Assembly (NCBI GenBank): GCA_032622095.1 | Contig: CP136067.1 | Span: 82,860,705 to 82,924,704 of the forward strand | Direction of reading: 5' to 3' | Origin: Siphonodentalium dalli | Lineage: Eukaryota; Mollusca; Scaphopoda; Gadilida; Siphonodentaliidae | Length of the DNA: 64,000 bases | Shown here: in pieces, positions 23,432 to 35,243 of the stretch | Layout: every line of letters starts with the position of its first letter | How positions within the stretch are numbered: the stretch's first letter is position 1 | Notes under the pieces: generated by a model | The model's database searches: none | The model's input: only the letters and a program-made list of their open reading frames with translations | Told to the model about the DNA's origin: nothing | Program-made: the position numbers and the translations under genes

Positions 23432-24372
23432 CACTCCTGATTTATAAATATTGTAGTTGAGTCACGTCTGTTTGCTACGAATGATAATCTAATATGCAGC
23501 AATTTGTGCCAATCATATAATTATGAACATATCATTACTGCTTTAAAGGTTCATTCGGGAAAACGGTTGTCTAGCTACGAGTTCCCAACTACGCCACCTT
23601 TCCTCTCTTGTGTTATGCATGTATACGCAAAATTTACAACCTACCCCAATCATGGATTGTGGTCGAAATTGTTATAATTAAAGCCTGTACAGGCTAACAT
23701 TGTGACAGGAATTTGTTCAACCGTTGACTTGAGAAACATATACTGTTCTGTAAATTCCGGGAGAAAAATTGGGGGTGTCACTCTTTTTAATTTCAACGCT
23801 GTACCTGCATTAATTTTTGCCTAGTTTTCTTTCTCACCTATCCATGACTAATAGACCGAAGTCCTTCAATGAAAACTTAGTCGCTAATAAGTTAGTAACT
23901 TATGACTAAGTAAACTTAGTCAATACTATTACCTTAGTTGTCATAATTCTTCAACTAATTATTATTTAAACATGACTGACAAAATATTAATAATCACTCA
24001 TTTTGATTATCTGTCATCTTAATTATAGGGCTATTTTAGTCTGAACGTGAACAAACTGTTTAACTACGCAATCTTACGTAAAGTTGACCAATGTTGTTTT
24101 TTTTCTCAGCTTAGGGGTTAACCCTTTCTATACTAAATGGTTCTCCCACTCTATTATAAAAGTAGATATTGGAATAGTCAATTATTCATTTGGAGGGGTT
24201 TTCGTGAAGATAAGCAGACATCAGATAATACAAGTACAGAACGAGTCGTATTTATTGGAGGGAAATGTTATATAATAATAGGTTCATATAATAATAGGTT
24301 CATATAATAATAGGTTCAACAATGGTCGTTTGTTGAACATATTATCTGAAAATGTTCTCGAGGAACTTCACA
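23432..24372. other. Intergenic, no gene seen
   Basis: No gene recognised. A GGTTCATATAATAATA triplication lies at 24280-24315. The motif GAACATATTATCTGAA at 24333 is shared with 17430 in the channel 3' flank. Confidence 0.45.
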
Positions 24373-24390
24373 TTAAAGACACGGTTGGCC
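24373..24390 (+). repeat. Duplicated element end
   Basis: TTAAAGACACGGTTGGCC is a second copy of the first 18 bp of the element that starts at 24406, separated by 15 bp. It may be a slip or template switch during insertion. Confidence 0.6.
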
Positions 24391-24405
24391 TTTTTTGCAT
24401 GCTGT

Positions 24406-24908
24406 TTAAAGACACGGTTGGCCTTGGCGGTGGGTATCCTGTGAAAATATCTCCACCCGTCAAAAACCGCCACAAACAGAAAGAACAACAAAATGTAGAC
24501 AGACTTTGTCCGTATACAAATAAGAAATATCGCATAAACAGTATGTTATTGTCATATCTTTGACCATTGTTATGTAAACTAAAGCATAAAAAAGTAACTT
24601 TTCTGGTGTTTGTTTATATTATGATGGTAAACATAAAGAGCGTTCTTTGTTGGTGAATTCCTGATATGGAACGAATAAAGAGCGTTTATGCCATTTGCGT
24701 GTGATTAGCCAGCAGCATTGTGCTGTTTTCTGTAGCACAATCAGGCTCTTGCTTAGGTAAAATATAGTAAATCTTTATGATAACATGCTGTTTACGCGAT
24801 GGTCATGGTATATGTGACCGAAACTGTATGCGTTTTAATGTTTTTCTGTTTACGGTGATTGGAACAAATATGAATATTTTCGACAACTAAGGCCTCACGT
24901 GCCTTTAA
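24406..24908 (+). mobile_element. 500-bp inverted-repeat MITE, copy C
   Basis: Same family and orientation as copy A at 11655: TTAAAGACACGGTTGGCC at the left end, AGGCCTCACGTGCCTTTAA at the right end, both AAAGAGCGTT motifs at 24635 and 24676. Differences from A and B are scattered through the length, so it is an older or separately derived copy. Confidence 0.85.
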
Positions 24909-25133
24909 TGATTATTGAGTATAGAACGGGTTAGATAAATTAATGGTTAATACAGAGTACAAATGTGCAAAAGGGGCACGGATCCCGAGTATGAATCCTT
25001 TAAATTTTCATGACACACATATGTTTTGTTTGCGCATTATATGCTTTGTGAATTTTGGTTATCAAATATCGCCAAAAATATTACTAAGCATCCCAAACAC
25101 AACCAATCCGTCTAAAAACTACGTACCAGCGTC

Positions 25134-25236
25134 TGTGAATGGCGTGATACATGTTATCGATAATGTCCTGGGGGATAGCCTGATAACATAAATTTGTTTG
25201 GTTCACGCCGTGCTTCGCTTCACATATAATAAGATA
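25134..25236 (+). repeat. 103-bp direct repeat, left copy
   Basis: From TGTGAATGGCGTGATACATG to CACATATAATAAGATA. Identical to 25630-25732. The two copies directly bound the palindrome-bearing element at 25237-25624. Confidence 0.95.
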
Positions 25237-25624
25237 TTACCCAACAAACCGGCCAAAACCGGCCAAATAAAGCTTCAACAGCCTAAAATATCTTCGGTCT
25301 GTCTCAATAGAACCATACACATATGGGTATCATTGGAACCGGCTCATTGACCACATTGTGATGGTTACAGTTATGCCCTGTGCCAATGCATTCTCTTATA
25401 TATGCGAGTCGACCATAGGTCGCCTCGCATATATAAGAGAATGCATTGGCCTAAAAAAAATCTTTTTTTAACACTTTTTACCATTTTTTCTTACATTCTT
25501 TTACAATTTTATAATTTTTAATGTGTTAAGCCAATGCATTCTCTTATATATGCGAGGCGACCTATGGTCGACTCGCATATATAAGAGAATGCATTGGCAC
25601 AGGGCCCTTCTGTTGGGTAAAGGG
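25237..25624 (-). mobile_element. piggyBac-like MITE with two 67-bp palindromes, left end lost
   Basis: Reverse orientation of the element at 38522. The right end reads TGTTGGGTAAAGGG then TTAA (25625-25628). The left end starts at TTACCCAACAAACCGG, lacking the terminal CCC-type bases and the TTAA. Palindromes lie at 25383-25449 and 25531-25597. Ends and flanks show a rearranged rather than simple insertion. Confidence 0.88.
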
Positions 25625-25629
25625 TTAAA

Positions 25630-25732
25630 TGTGAATGGCGTGATACATGTTATCGATAATGTCCTGGGGGATAGCCTGATAACATAAATTTGTTTGGTTC
25701 ACGCCGTGCTTCGCTTCACATATAATAAGATA
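25630..25732 (+). repeat. 103-bp direct repeat, right copy
   Basis: Identical base for base to 25134-25236. It is followed by ATTATACCCAACAACG, where ACCCAACAA also occurs in the element terminus beside the left copy, a possible microhomology used in the rearrangement. Confidence 0.95.
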
Positions 25733-26458
25733 ATTATACCCAACAACGCTCGGAGACCCTCCCGCACAAAAACGCTTCGACCGCAAGAAGTTTATAATAC
25801 GAATCAGGATTGTCGGTCCACGTGACAACACACAGCTACCTGTCGGTATTGTGTAAGTTGTCCGCAATATATGTCTGGGGTGTGGGACAATGAATAATTT
25901 AAAGCCGTCCGTGTCGAATAATTGTCTAAATCGTCGATATGGGACTTCCTGCTTGGCGAGCACATTCTCGGGTACATACCCACCATGATGTTGCAAAACG
26001 AGGACATATGGTCTGTCTCCGCTCCTATTGTCGATTATTATTATGCTATTCACAGAGGCCTTATATTGCCAGAGGCATTATTCCGTAGGATGATTATGAT
26101 TATATAGGGGGGGGGGTGTCAAATGAGTCGATCCGATAGCGAAGTTATCGTAATTAGGTCAGTCGCACATTCGGGTCAATGAGAAATCCAACATTCATAA
26201 TATAAACAAACCACGTGGCCTCGAGTTTTGAGCCGACTAAGGGTCAGGGTACCCTAATATTTACTATGAGATTGGGTAACATGTTTGGACCACATAGCAA
26301 CTATTTCCCCCAGAAATGTGTGGTTAATTTGTGTTAATTGTGAATGATTTAATTTGACCAACAGCTTTTTAACAGAGCACATATTCTTAATATGATGCAC
26401 ACTGCATTAGTGAATTCCTAGCTAAATACTGGATCCCCTCATCCTTAAGATTCGTGCA
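25733..26458. other. Intergenic; long open minus-strand frame of unknown meaning
   Basis: A minus-strand frame stays open from about 26053 to 25625. It has no recognised domain, and it runs through the 103-bp duplication. It may be chance or a fragment of an old coding repeat. Confidence 0.3.
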
Positions 26459-26553
26459 ACTACTCGATTGATATAAGCAAATGATAGCACACAGACTGCA
26501 ACCATCAACTCATTTCAATGACTTAGATATAGTCGACGACCTTATTGGTTGTA
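26459..26553 (+). repeat. 95-bp direct repeat (LINE target duplication), left copy
   Basis: From ACTACTCGATTGATATAAGC to CTTATTGGTTGTA. Identical to 28244-28338. The two copies bracket a 5'-truncated LINE exactly. Confidence 0.95.
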
Positions 26554-28243
26554 TATATATATCTTTATTTATCCTCCATATCATGAAGAGTTGATATAAT
26601 ATACATACAAAAGGTGAACAAAAACAAAATGACAAATAAAGATAACCCAACATATATACAGAACATCCTAAAGTACAAGATGGCGCAGACGATTAATGAC
26701 AAATATTGGAGTAGAGATGGGTTATTATCGATTTCGTGCTACTGATGCGTCATTTGTTGACGGCGATGAATCGAGATGGGGAACTTTCCATGAGGTTCAA
26801 AAATGTACCCCACGCAGACACCGAATCGAAGCATCGCAGACCAAGAACTGGCGCATATATATATATCACATAAATGTATGGACGTACATTTGGTCAGTTT
26901 CAAGTTTGCTATGAATACTATGAATATATCCGCATGTGTTTATTTACAGACTCGGCTAAGCTAATGTAGCATCAGACAGAAATAACTGAGTCATAATATT
27001 TCAATTCACGTCTAAGTTATGTATTCTCGTGTAAAATAAGAGTCTATGGACGGTTGGCTTTCCGGAATATAGCTTCTCTCCATAAGCGTGCACAACTTAC
27101 AGTGAAAAGGTGAATAGCTTCATATGACTCAAGATCTGTATCTTCAAGTGGTAGATCCGATAAATTTCCCAGGAAAATTTCTAATTGTTTTGGACAAGTA
27201 TATGCATCAAGTTTAAAAAAACAAGAAATTCCAAATTGTTCAAGAATTGTATACCAGACATCATTTCTTGTCTTGTTCAGAGACGCGCATTCCAAAATCG
27301 TATGTTGAATTTCGTCAAAAAAGACAGACTGGCACAATTCGCATTTCTGTAATAGATTGCACGAAGGTGAACAAATTAGTTGAGCTACGATGCGGTAATC
27401 GTCTGAGAAATTTGGGTATTTGCGACAGGTTTTCCATAGAGAGGATAGCGAATGATCTAGATGAACATGACGAAATCTGTTGAATGTGGAATCGTGTGAT
27501 GTGCGTCTATCCCAATCATCAAAAAGACTTTCTTTCTGTGAAGTTTTAACGATTTGTTTCCACTGTAGTTTTGAAGGGAATAATGACGAAGAACAGAAAT
27601 TCAGAAAATGAGATGTAAGACCGTAATTATCAATAATTCTGGAAATATCTGAGAAATAAGACGATTGATGACCAGTTACGAGATATTCGGAGAGCCGTAC
27701 TAGAAATATTTCTTTAACTGTCTTCCCTGTACCCAAATTATATAGATTTTGAAAGAGAGATAGTTTTCTCCTTTCGATATATGATTCCAAACCATGTACC
27801 CCGAGGAGAGCCTGTGCCATGTCAGTTCTAGTTCTGATATGCAATCCTTGTATGTTTTTTATGCACAGCCGATGAATTTTCTCGAGGCGCTCGTTTTCTG
27901 AGTAGTTACGGCATATGAGGAATTCTGAGCCGTACAGACCACGCGGGAGAACAATCGACTCATAAATTTTCAGGGAACTTAATGGAGTTATCCCTCCATA
28001 ATAAAGACCCGCATCCGACAGCATGAACAATGTGCTTCTAAGTTTGTTACAGATCTGAGTTACCAGATTGTCATTAAACTTAAATTTGCTAATATTGAGT
28101 CCAAGATGTGTGACAGATGTTGAATCGGGGATATTTTCGTTTAAAAAAGTCCATGTACGATTAGCTCTTTGATGTTCGTATTGTGATTCATTGAATACAA
28201 TGAAGACAGTTTTGGTCGCGTTGAACTGGTATCTCCATTTACG
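26554..28243 (-). mobile_element. 5'-truncated LINE insertion (1.69 kb)
   Basis: The LINE 3' end is at 26554 (minus-strand ...AATAAAGATATATATA), and the 5' break is at 28243 inside the reverse transcriptase C-terminal region. Identical 95-bp direct repeats flank it. Intact duplications and an open reading frame suggest a recent insertion. Duplications this long are unusual for LINEs but known for some clades. Confidence 0.9.
27044..28243 (-). pseudogene. LINE ORF2 C-terminal part
   Basis: The open frame runs from the 5' break (WRYQFNATKTVFIVFNE, about 28243) through ILPRGLYGSEFLICRNY-type sequence to IFRKANRP and a stop at 27044. The first methionine is at 28030, leaving 328 residues. It covers the thumb region and the C-terminal domain after the reverse transcriptase, including CELCQSVFFDEIQHTILEC, the CxxC-H-C pattern shared with the other LINEs here. 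The catalytic fingers and palm (FADD) and the endonuclease lie in the missing 5' part, so no active enzyme can be made. There are no internal stops, consistent with recent arrival. Confidence 0.85.
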
Positions 28244-28338
28244 ACTACTCGATTGATATAAGCAAATGATAGCACACAGACTGCAACCATCAACTCATTT
28301 CAATGACTTAGATATAGTCGACGACCTTATTGGTTGTA
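28244..28338 (+). repeat. 95-bp direct repeat (LINE target duplication), right copy
   Basis: Identical to 26459-26553. It is followed by CAATCATTGGTTGTA, a further short echo of the TTGGTTGTA end. Confidence 0.95.
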
Positions 28339-28633
28339 CAATCATTGGTTGTACAAATCTCTTAACACTTCAGAGAATTATTCTAGAAAATAAATCAGCA
28401 GGCCACGGAATGTCAAAAAATATATCGAAAAGCTAATTTTTGGTGACATATCACTAAATGACAATTTAGAAATAGAAAGCTATATTACTTTTTGTTCAAA
28501 CACACATAGCTTCAATCGATTTGACTGCTATCATACTAATAATGGGTCTTTAAATAATTCCAACGACAGAGGATAAGCCATCACAGACACACTGGCCGGA
28601 TTCATCATCTCCAGTATAAACCTCTGAGTTTAA

Positions 28634-29079
28634 CCATTTACCCAACAAAACGGCCAAAAACGCCCAAATAAAGCTTCAACAGCCTAAAATACCCTGTGCC
28701 AATGCAGTCTCTTATATATGCGAGTCGACCATAGGTCGCCTCGCATATATAAGAGAATGCATTGGCCTAACAATTTTGTATTATGTTTTTAAAATAAATG
28801 TTTCTTACAATTTTTAGGACATAAAATAAAAAACATCTATTACCCTACAGGGATCCCCACACATATATAAAAGCACATAGAAGAGTGTCGTATGCTCCTG
28901 TCTATCTGGGGCTCTGTATGGGTGAAATTATAAAATTGTTAAAGAATACAAGAAAAAAATATTAAAATTGTAAAAAATTGTTAGGCCAATGCATTCTCTT
29001 ATATATGCGAGGCGACCTATGGTCGACTCGCATATATAAGAGAATGCATTGGCACAGGGCCGTTCTGTTCGGTAAAGGG
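28634..29079. mobile_element. piggyBac-like MITE with two 67-bp palindromes (446 bp)
   Basis: Left end CCATTTACCCAACAAAACGG and right end CCGTTCTGTTCGGTAAAGGG form an imperfect terminal inverted repeat. TTAA flanks both sides (28630-28633; 29080-29083). Palindromes lie at 28699-28765 and 28986-29052 in opposite orientation of their asymmetric centres. About 220 bp between them differs from the other copies. No transposase. Confidence 0.92.
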
Positions 29080-29083
29080 TTAA

Positions 29084-31183
29084 GCCTGGTTTGAAAACTA
29101 AATTATATTTGGGACGCATGTTTTGTTCTGTATGCGACAACAGTAAATATTGAAACTGGAACCACTTTGCCCTGATTAATGCTCTAATTTTGGTCCAGTT
29201 TATCACTCATTTTGGTATTCATAATTTTAATTTGTCTTTAAACGTGGATTTGGAAACAAATGACTTGCTATTGGTACAATCAGCTACTGTGGGCTTAGAA
29301 CCTCCCACTCGGACTTTGTATCCTGGAATTTTCGCGACCCCTGTCTCAACCCAAACTTTTGTCAAATGTTCCACTTGCACTTGCAAATATAATATTAACA
29401 TGCACTTGGAAATATAATACCCAAGACAAATGCAGTTGGCATGCAGTTTGTTTTTTCAGCCGACATTTATTGTTAAATGTGTTGGTTTAACACCGAAAGT
29501 TTTGATAATTGTCGATCATATATAGTTTGGTTTTAAATGGTAGTTAATCGGGACATATAGGTATTATGTTGAAAATACCTGCAGCATGAAAGCCTAAAAT
29601 ATTTGTCGAGTGTCAGTTTACAATGAATGAAAGAAAACATAAAAAAAATGATGACACATAACACTATTGAAATATGTAAGTATGTTATATATAGAGAGGA
29701 CGTTCTCCTTGCTCCATATACTGGTATATAGAATTCTCGCTTTGGAAAAAATCGATCCGGTGTGAATGTATTTCGAATACATTCACTACATGCCGTTGAT
29801 CCTACATGTCGTATCCTGATAAACATGTAGGTTACACTGGTGTAGATAGGGTTCGGAGTGACATCTAGCTGATGCGGGACATATATAGGAGAGAATAAAA
29901 TAGACACTGGGCCCTGATTGGCCAATAGCCTTGTGTGCTTTTTGCATAAAAAAATCATCACACCTCTTCCCTATGATTTCCCATAGGTAGAATAGCCATT
30001 GGCACAGGAATTAACCCTTTGTAGTGAAGTTTGAATTTTTGGTGTGATCTAAAAAAAGACAGTATTTTTATGCGGTTCTGACACTAGTTACGAAAACACA
30101 AGATTTAAAGGCGAATTCTCTGCTAGACGGACGTGATATTTTTGCGTAAAAAGATTCCCCAAATGTCAATTTTTCAGATTTAAAGAAATTTTTGGACCCA
30201 CAATTTATATTGCCAACAGTATACGCTAAAACGTTAGCACTGAGGCCTATGGAACACATTTACACCAGTATAAACTGTATGGGTGTACGCTGTGTGCGTC
30301 ATCCAATGGGAAGTGACCACGGATTTGGAGTAAGGGCCCGGCCGACATAGTTATATATTGTAAATTGTTTTAGAAAATTTACTTCTATTCTGATCTAGAC
30401 TCCAACCGAATTGACCATGAAATTGAAAAAATGCAAAATGGTTTACTAATTGAAACGTGTATTTCACACCGTCTCTGTTTCATGCTAATAAATGATCGAG
30501 ACAATCATATTTAAGGTATAACGATACGGCGTTTTGTGATTTCAGAAAGGTATACATGTTGAATATATACTAACTGTTTCAAATTGAGTTAATCGGCGAC
30601 GGCAAAAGCGACGCCATTGTTTTGTTTATATAACAACCAGGTAACGGAAGTCAGCTGCTGTCAGATATGACGCGTATGAATATCGAACGTTGGAGTGCTG
30701 ATCTAACTTCTCTTATATTAATTGGTATATTAGCAGCTAGTGAATTGGAATTATATTTATCGGGGGTATCTTATTTCACACTTGGTGGTCTACAGTCTGT
30801 GTTTAATACATGTGCAGTCTATCAGTGCTGAATATTTTGATATCTACATGTATACGGAAAATGGCTTTACATGAATGCCCCAGTGAAATGCACAAGTGAT
30901 GGTTTTCCCCCCACCAACAACACTGACAAAATATCAACTAACCAGCCAACTGACCAATCAGTCTTGACCGTTTCAGTGAGCGGCACCCTTATATGTTTCG
31001 TTCGGAAATAACAATTGGAAACACAGAGCTAAGTTCCAATTTGAACGACTTGGGGTTTAATACTCCATCTCGTTCCGTGAATAAAATCTCTGTAGTGGAT
31101 AAAATTAATAAATGTACGCCAACCATTTACCCAAACACTCCCAATTACTCGTGACGAGAGGTAACTGCTCGATCACCATCACC
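29084..31183. other. Intergenic, no gene seen
   Basis: About 2.1 kb with only short frames. A TTAACCCTTTG at 30014 looks like the start of another TTAA element, but no partner end was found. No coding exon chain was recognised. Confidence 0.45.
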
Positions 31184-31240
31184 ATCTCATCGTCATCATC
31201 ATCAGCATCATCATCATCATAATCATTATCATAATCATCA
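31184..31240. repeat. (CAT)n microsatellite next to LINE tail
   Basis: CAT/ATC trinucleotide run on the plus strand (TGATGA on the minus). It directly follows the (TGTTA)n end of the LINE on the minus strand, so it may be part of the LINE's 3' tail or a target-site microsatellite. Confidence 0.85.
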
Positions 31241-31384
31241 TCACTATAACATAACATAACATTTTTATTGACATAATACACCCACGCGGGGCAGTTGTCA
31301 TAATACAGATAATTTAAACACAAGTCAAGACAATTTCATATAAAATATATATATAACATGTATTTGTAACTCAACACTATATTC

Positions 31385-34300
31385 TCATTTATTTGCGGAA
31401 AACTGCCGAACCATGTTACAGATCAGATTGCATATACTCGGGTGTTCAGCCTTCATGAGGAATATGAACTTTTCTATTTCATCAAAGTTTACGAAAATTG
31501 GTTGGTGAACTCCTATTTCAGTGAAAAATCTCTTCCGCAAATGGTTATGTTTTTCACATCTCATTATAAAGTGTTCTTCCGTTTCAATTTCATTTGCTTC
31601 ACATTTTTTACATATGCGTTTCTCGTAAGGTATTTTTGGCTGAGCGTGTCGCCCAACCTCTACCTGCAACTTATGATTGCTTATACTCTAAGCTTACTGA
31701 AACACGATCTCGTATAAAAATTAGTAATTTGGAGTAGGTATGGTTCAATTTCATATTGTTCTTTGAAACAACGATACGTTCTTAATTTATTCATACCATT
31801 TTTCTTGTTGTCATCGAATATTTCGTTTTTGAACGTTAGAATATGAACGCATTTTAATTCTTCCCGGACTTTATTGAGATATTCCAGCGATAGGTTATTC
31901 TCTAAATCGCTTATTTTTGGCATGTGAAGTGCTTCTGCCAAAAACGGTGGAATTATATATTCCTCGCATATTTGGGCAGAATTCTGAAGTAACATATTCG
32001 GTTTTCTTTCAGACAGTTTAAGCATATATCTTACAGCATTCATTATCGCATCATGTGCTATCGGAAATCTGCCCAATTCTGCTCTTGTCGCGTGATTAGA
32101 CGCCATTCTATTTAAACCCAACACTGATTTACAAAATTTAACATGTGTAATTTCACATGGAATAGATTCGAGCTTGTTAATATTAATATGCGATGCCCAT
32201 ATTTCGCAACAATATAAAACGATAGGTTTTATCAGCTTGTCAAATAGTTTACACCAAATGCTTACTGAGAAAATTTCATGTTTGCGCAAGGATGATATTA
32301 AACTATACATTGCTTTTAACCCTTTGTTGTTAACATCTATCTGGGCTTTGCAAAATTTTCCATTCGCACAAAATTTAATACCAAGATAGGTATATTCCTT
32401 AACTGTTTCCAACGGAGTGTTGCTTAATTTAAAGGCAGTTAGTTTTTTTGTTGCTCGTTTCCTGAATATCAGGCATTCAGTTTACTGAAGATTCACTTCT
32501 ACTTTGTTCCTTATGCTGTAATTCTCCAATTTATTCAAACATCTTTGCATACCTTCAGCAGTTTCAGATAGCATAACCAGATCATCTGCAAATAGCATAT
32601 GACTTAGAGATTTTTCGCCAACTTTAAACGGTTTGCACGAATCATCAAATTCGGCGCTAATGTCATCAATAAATATTTTGAAAATTGTGGGAGAAATAAT
32701 AATCCTTGTCTAACGCCAATATTTGAAATCATATGAGGCCCATAACCTTGGCTAGTTCGTACCGAATAAGCACTTGACGCATACATAGATTCAATAGTTT
32801 TCATAATATTGCCATTGATACCAACATGTTTCAATTTAGTAAACATTGTCTCTCGGTGGACAGTATCAAATGCCTTACGGAAGTCTACAAATACTGCATA
32901 TAGAGGTTTTGCCTCTTTCAGGTACTTAGTAGTTAGCGATTTTAAAATGAACGCACTATCAATCGTGCTTCTATTTTTTCTAAATCCATATTGATTATCA
33001 CTTATAATATCATTATCATCCAAAAATTTGGAAATTCGTGTATTGATTATTTTGTTAAATATTTTACTTATAGAACTGCTCAAAGCTATAGCTCTATAAT
33101 TGTTTGGATCGTGACGATCACCTTTTTTATAGATAGGTGTCAGTGTGGACTCGCTCCAACATGTAGGATAATATGAAGAGTTCAGAACCAAATTAAACAA
33201 CTTTGTTAAATCTTGTGCCATAATCGGTCCGACGGCTTTCAATAGTTCATTCCGCAGCCCGTCACTGCCTGGAGATTTATTATTTTTCAAACTCTTCAGA
33301 ACGCCTATTACTTCCAGGGTCGAAATTTCATCATTATTGAGATCGAAAATGATCTTAGGTTTGTCTGTTTTACATATAAAAGTATCTTTATCCCGATTAG
33401 CGCTATTGCAATATAAATCATTAAAGAATTTAACACTAATGTCTGGATCAAGATCGTCGTTATCTTTCCTACTATCATCTCTCATTTTTTTAATAAACTT
33501 CCAGTATTCACTCGGATCTGACGTTTCCATGTTTTCAAGTTCTATTGCAAATTTGTGTCGGAATAATTTAGCTCTATATTTAGTTTCCCTTTTATATGCT
33601 TTTTTGGCTGCGCAAAATTTTTCAATTAAACTTTTTTTCAGCGGCTGCTCTCTCATTTCGCGCACAGCTTTTTGCATTATGCATTTTAGTGTTTTACACT
33701 TATCATTAAACCACCTACGTTTGTTATATTGCTTAATTTTACCATTCTTTACAGTTTTGGATGCCGACTTATTCAATCTTTTAAGAAGTTCCGTAAAGTC
33801 AGTTACAGCTTTTTCTGTGTCATTTGCGGTTTCTTCATAACGCGATACTCTTAACCTCGATAATTCGTCTTGGAAACATTTGCTGTTAACAGTCATTATT
33901 GCCTTGTTTGCACTATCTTTAGTCCATTTCAATGAATATTTCGGTACAGTATATTCATATATAAACATGTTATCACAATTACTACTCTCTTGAAAATATT
34001 CTAAGTGAACAGCAAGTTGGCTGTGATCTGAAAATTCATTTGGATTTTTGACACAGAAATAGGACACGTCCGATAGATATTTCTCTGACACTATAATATA
34101 ATCGACTACACTGCACCCATTATATTGACAACTCGTAAAGTTCCCAAAAGAATCGCCGGGTGTTCTTCCATTGAGTATACGCAGTGACGCAGCTTTACAT
34201 AATGAGAGGAGTTGTCGCCCAAAATGGTTTACTTTATCATCTAAACTTTCTCGTGCAGCGATTTCATCAACTTTATACGTATTGGGAAGGGGGCCATACC

Positions 34301-34922
34301 TATCGCAATCGTCTGTAACATAATCCGGCCGTTTCGCTGTTCTCGAGTTAAAATCCCCTCCCAAGATAACAAAGTCGTCCGACTTACAATCTTTTAAAAG
34401 TGTTTCAATGCTGTCGTACACGGAATCGTAATTGCTACTATGAGCCCAGAAAGTCGAGTTCGCAGGAGGAATATATATGGATATAAATACTACATTCGAT
34501 TGCATATTGAAGATACTGCCACAAAATTCAACCCATATTGCGTATTGATTTAATTTCAAGACTCTAATTACAGAAGACTTATACTTATTCTTACAATAAA
34601 AGGCAATTCCTCCTCTGATTGTACTATTTGACCCTCTACTAAGATCAAAGCAGCAGTACCCTGACATTTCTATATCATCCACAGAGTGGTGCCAGGTTTC
34701 TGATATCGTTATAAAATCATATTTTTCTAAATGCTTTCGGCAATCTTCATCGGTAATTTTATTCACAAAGCCTTGCGCATTCCAGGCAGTATATGCAATT
34801 TTCCGCCGACGGCTATGGTTTTGCGAAAGAGAGCTCATATGTGTATATATATATAGGTAACGATATTCGAAAAGGACTGTCGGGAATAGTCTAGATAGGA
34901 AAGTCAAAATTGAAATAGGCAT
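31385..34922 (-). pseudogene. LINE ORF2: endonuclease plus reverse transcriptase, frameshifted
   Basis: The first 740 codons are open. The apurinic-type endonuclease shows WNAQG (47-51), SETWH (74-78), GGDFN (188-192), VVDYIIVS (272-279) and SDHSQL (298-303). The reverse transcriptase shows NNKSPGSDGL (547-556), FVDFRKAFDTV (678-688) and GVRQG (736-740). A frameshift near 32700 follows GVRQG; the catalytic FADD is in the next frame at about 32585. A TAA interrupts at about 32480. The frame resumes through VKEYTYLG to KLRV (31681), shifts once more, and ends with KRICKKCEANEIETEEHF and MRC, a CxxC-H-C element, at 31385. It nicks target DNA and copies the element RNA when intact. The start could be M1 or M29 (MSSLSQNHSRRRK). 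Confidence 0.92.
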
Positions 34923-35243
34923 ATATTCCAGTCACATTGTATATATCTTTAAACTCTTTAGACCATCGTTTCAACACTAGTCTACCTCGTTAATTTTAAG
35001 TATCCAGACGCTGTTTCAACAAAACAATTATACCATTTTGCGTATATAATTGGACCAATATATAGCCGCGCAATTATTATCGTAAACGAATCATAAACGT
35101 ATATTATAAATCGTGTTACCACGCATAATAGATTTATGCGACTATACTGCTACGCAATTGATTTGTTAGTACGGTAATATTGTAAATAAATAAAACAATC
35201 TAGATATATGATATATGCATATACATGTATTTAAAAAAGTGAC

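Noticed and set aside
25625-26053. Minus-strand open frame of 142 codons
   Set aside because: No recognisable domain, it overlaps the 103-bp duplication and its end is set by the MITE junction; kept only as a note.
29533-29961. Minus-strand open frame of 142 codons
   Set aside because: Low-complexity aromatic and cysteine content, no domain and no coding context.
30012-30035. Possible start of another TTAA element (TTAACCCTTTGTAGTG)
   Set aside because: No inverted partner followed by TTAA was found within several kb.
33337-33840. Plus-strand open frame of 167 codons
   Set aside because: It is antisense to the LINE ORF2 and hydrophobic only because of the complementary codons.
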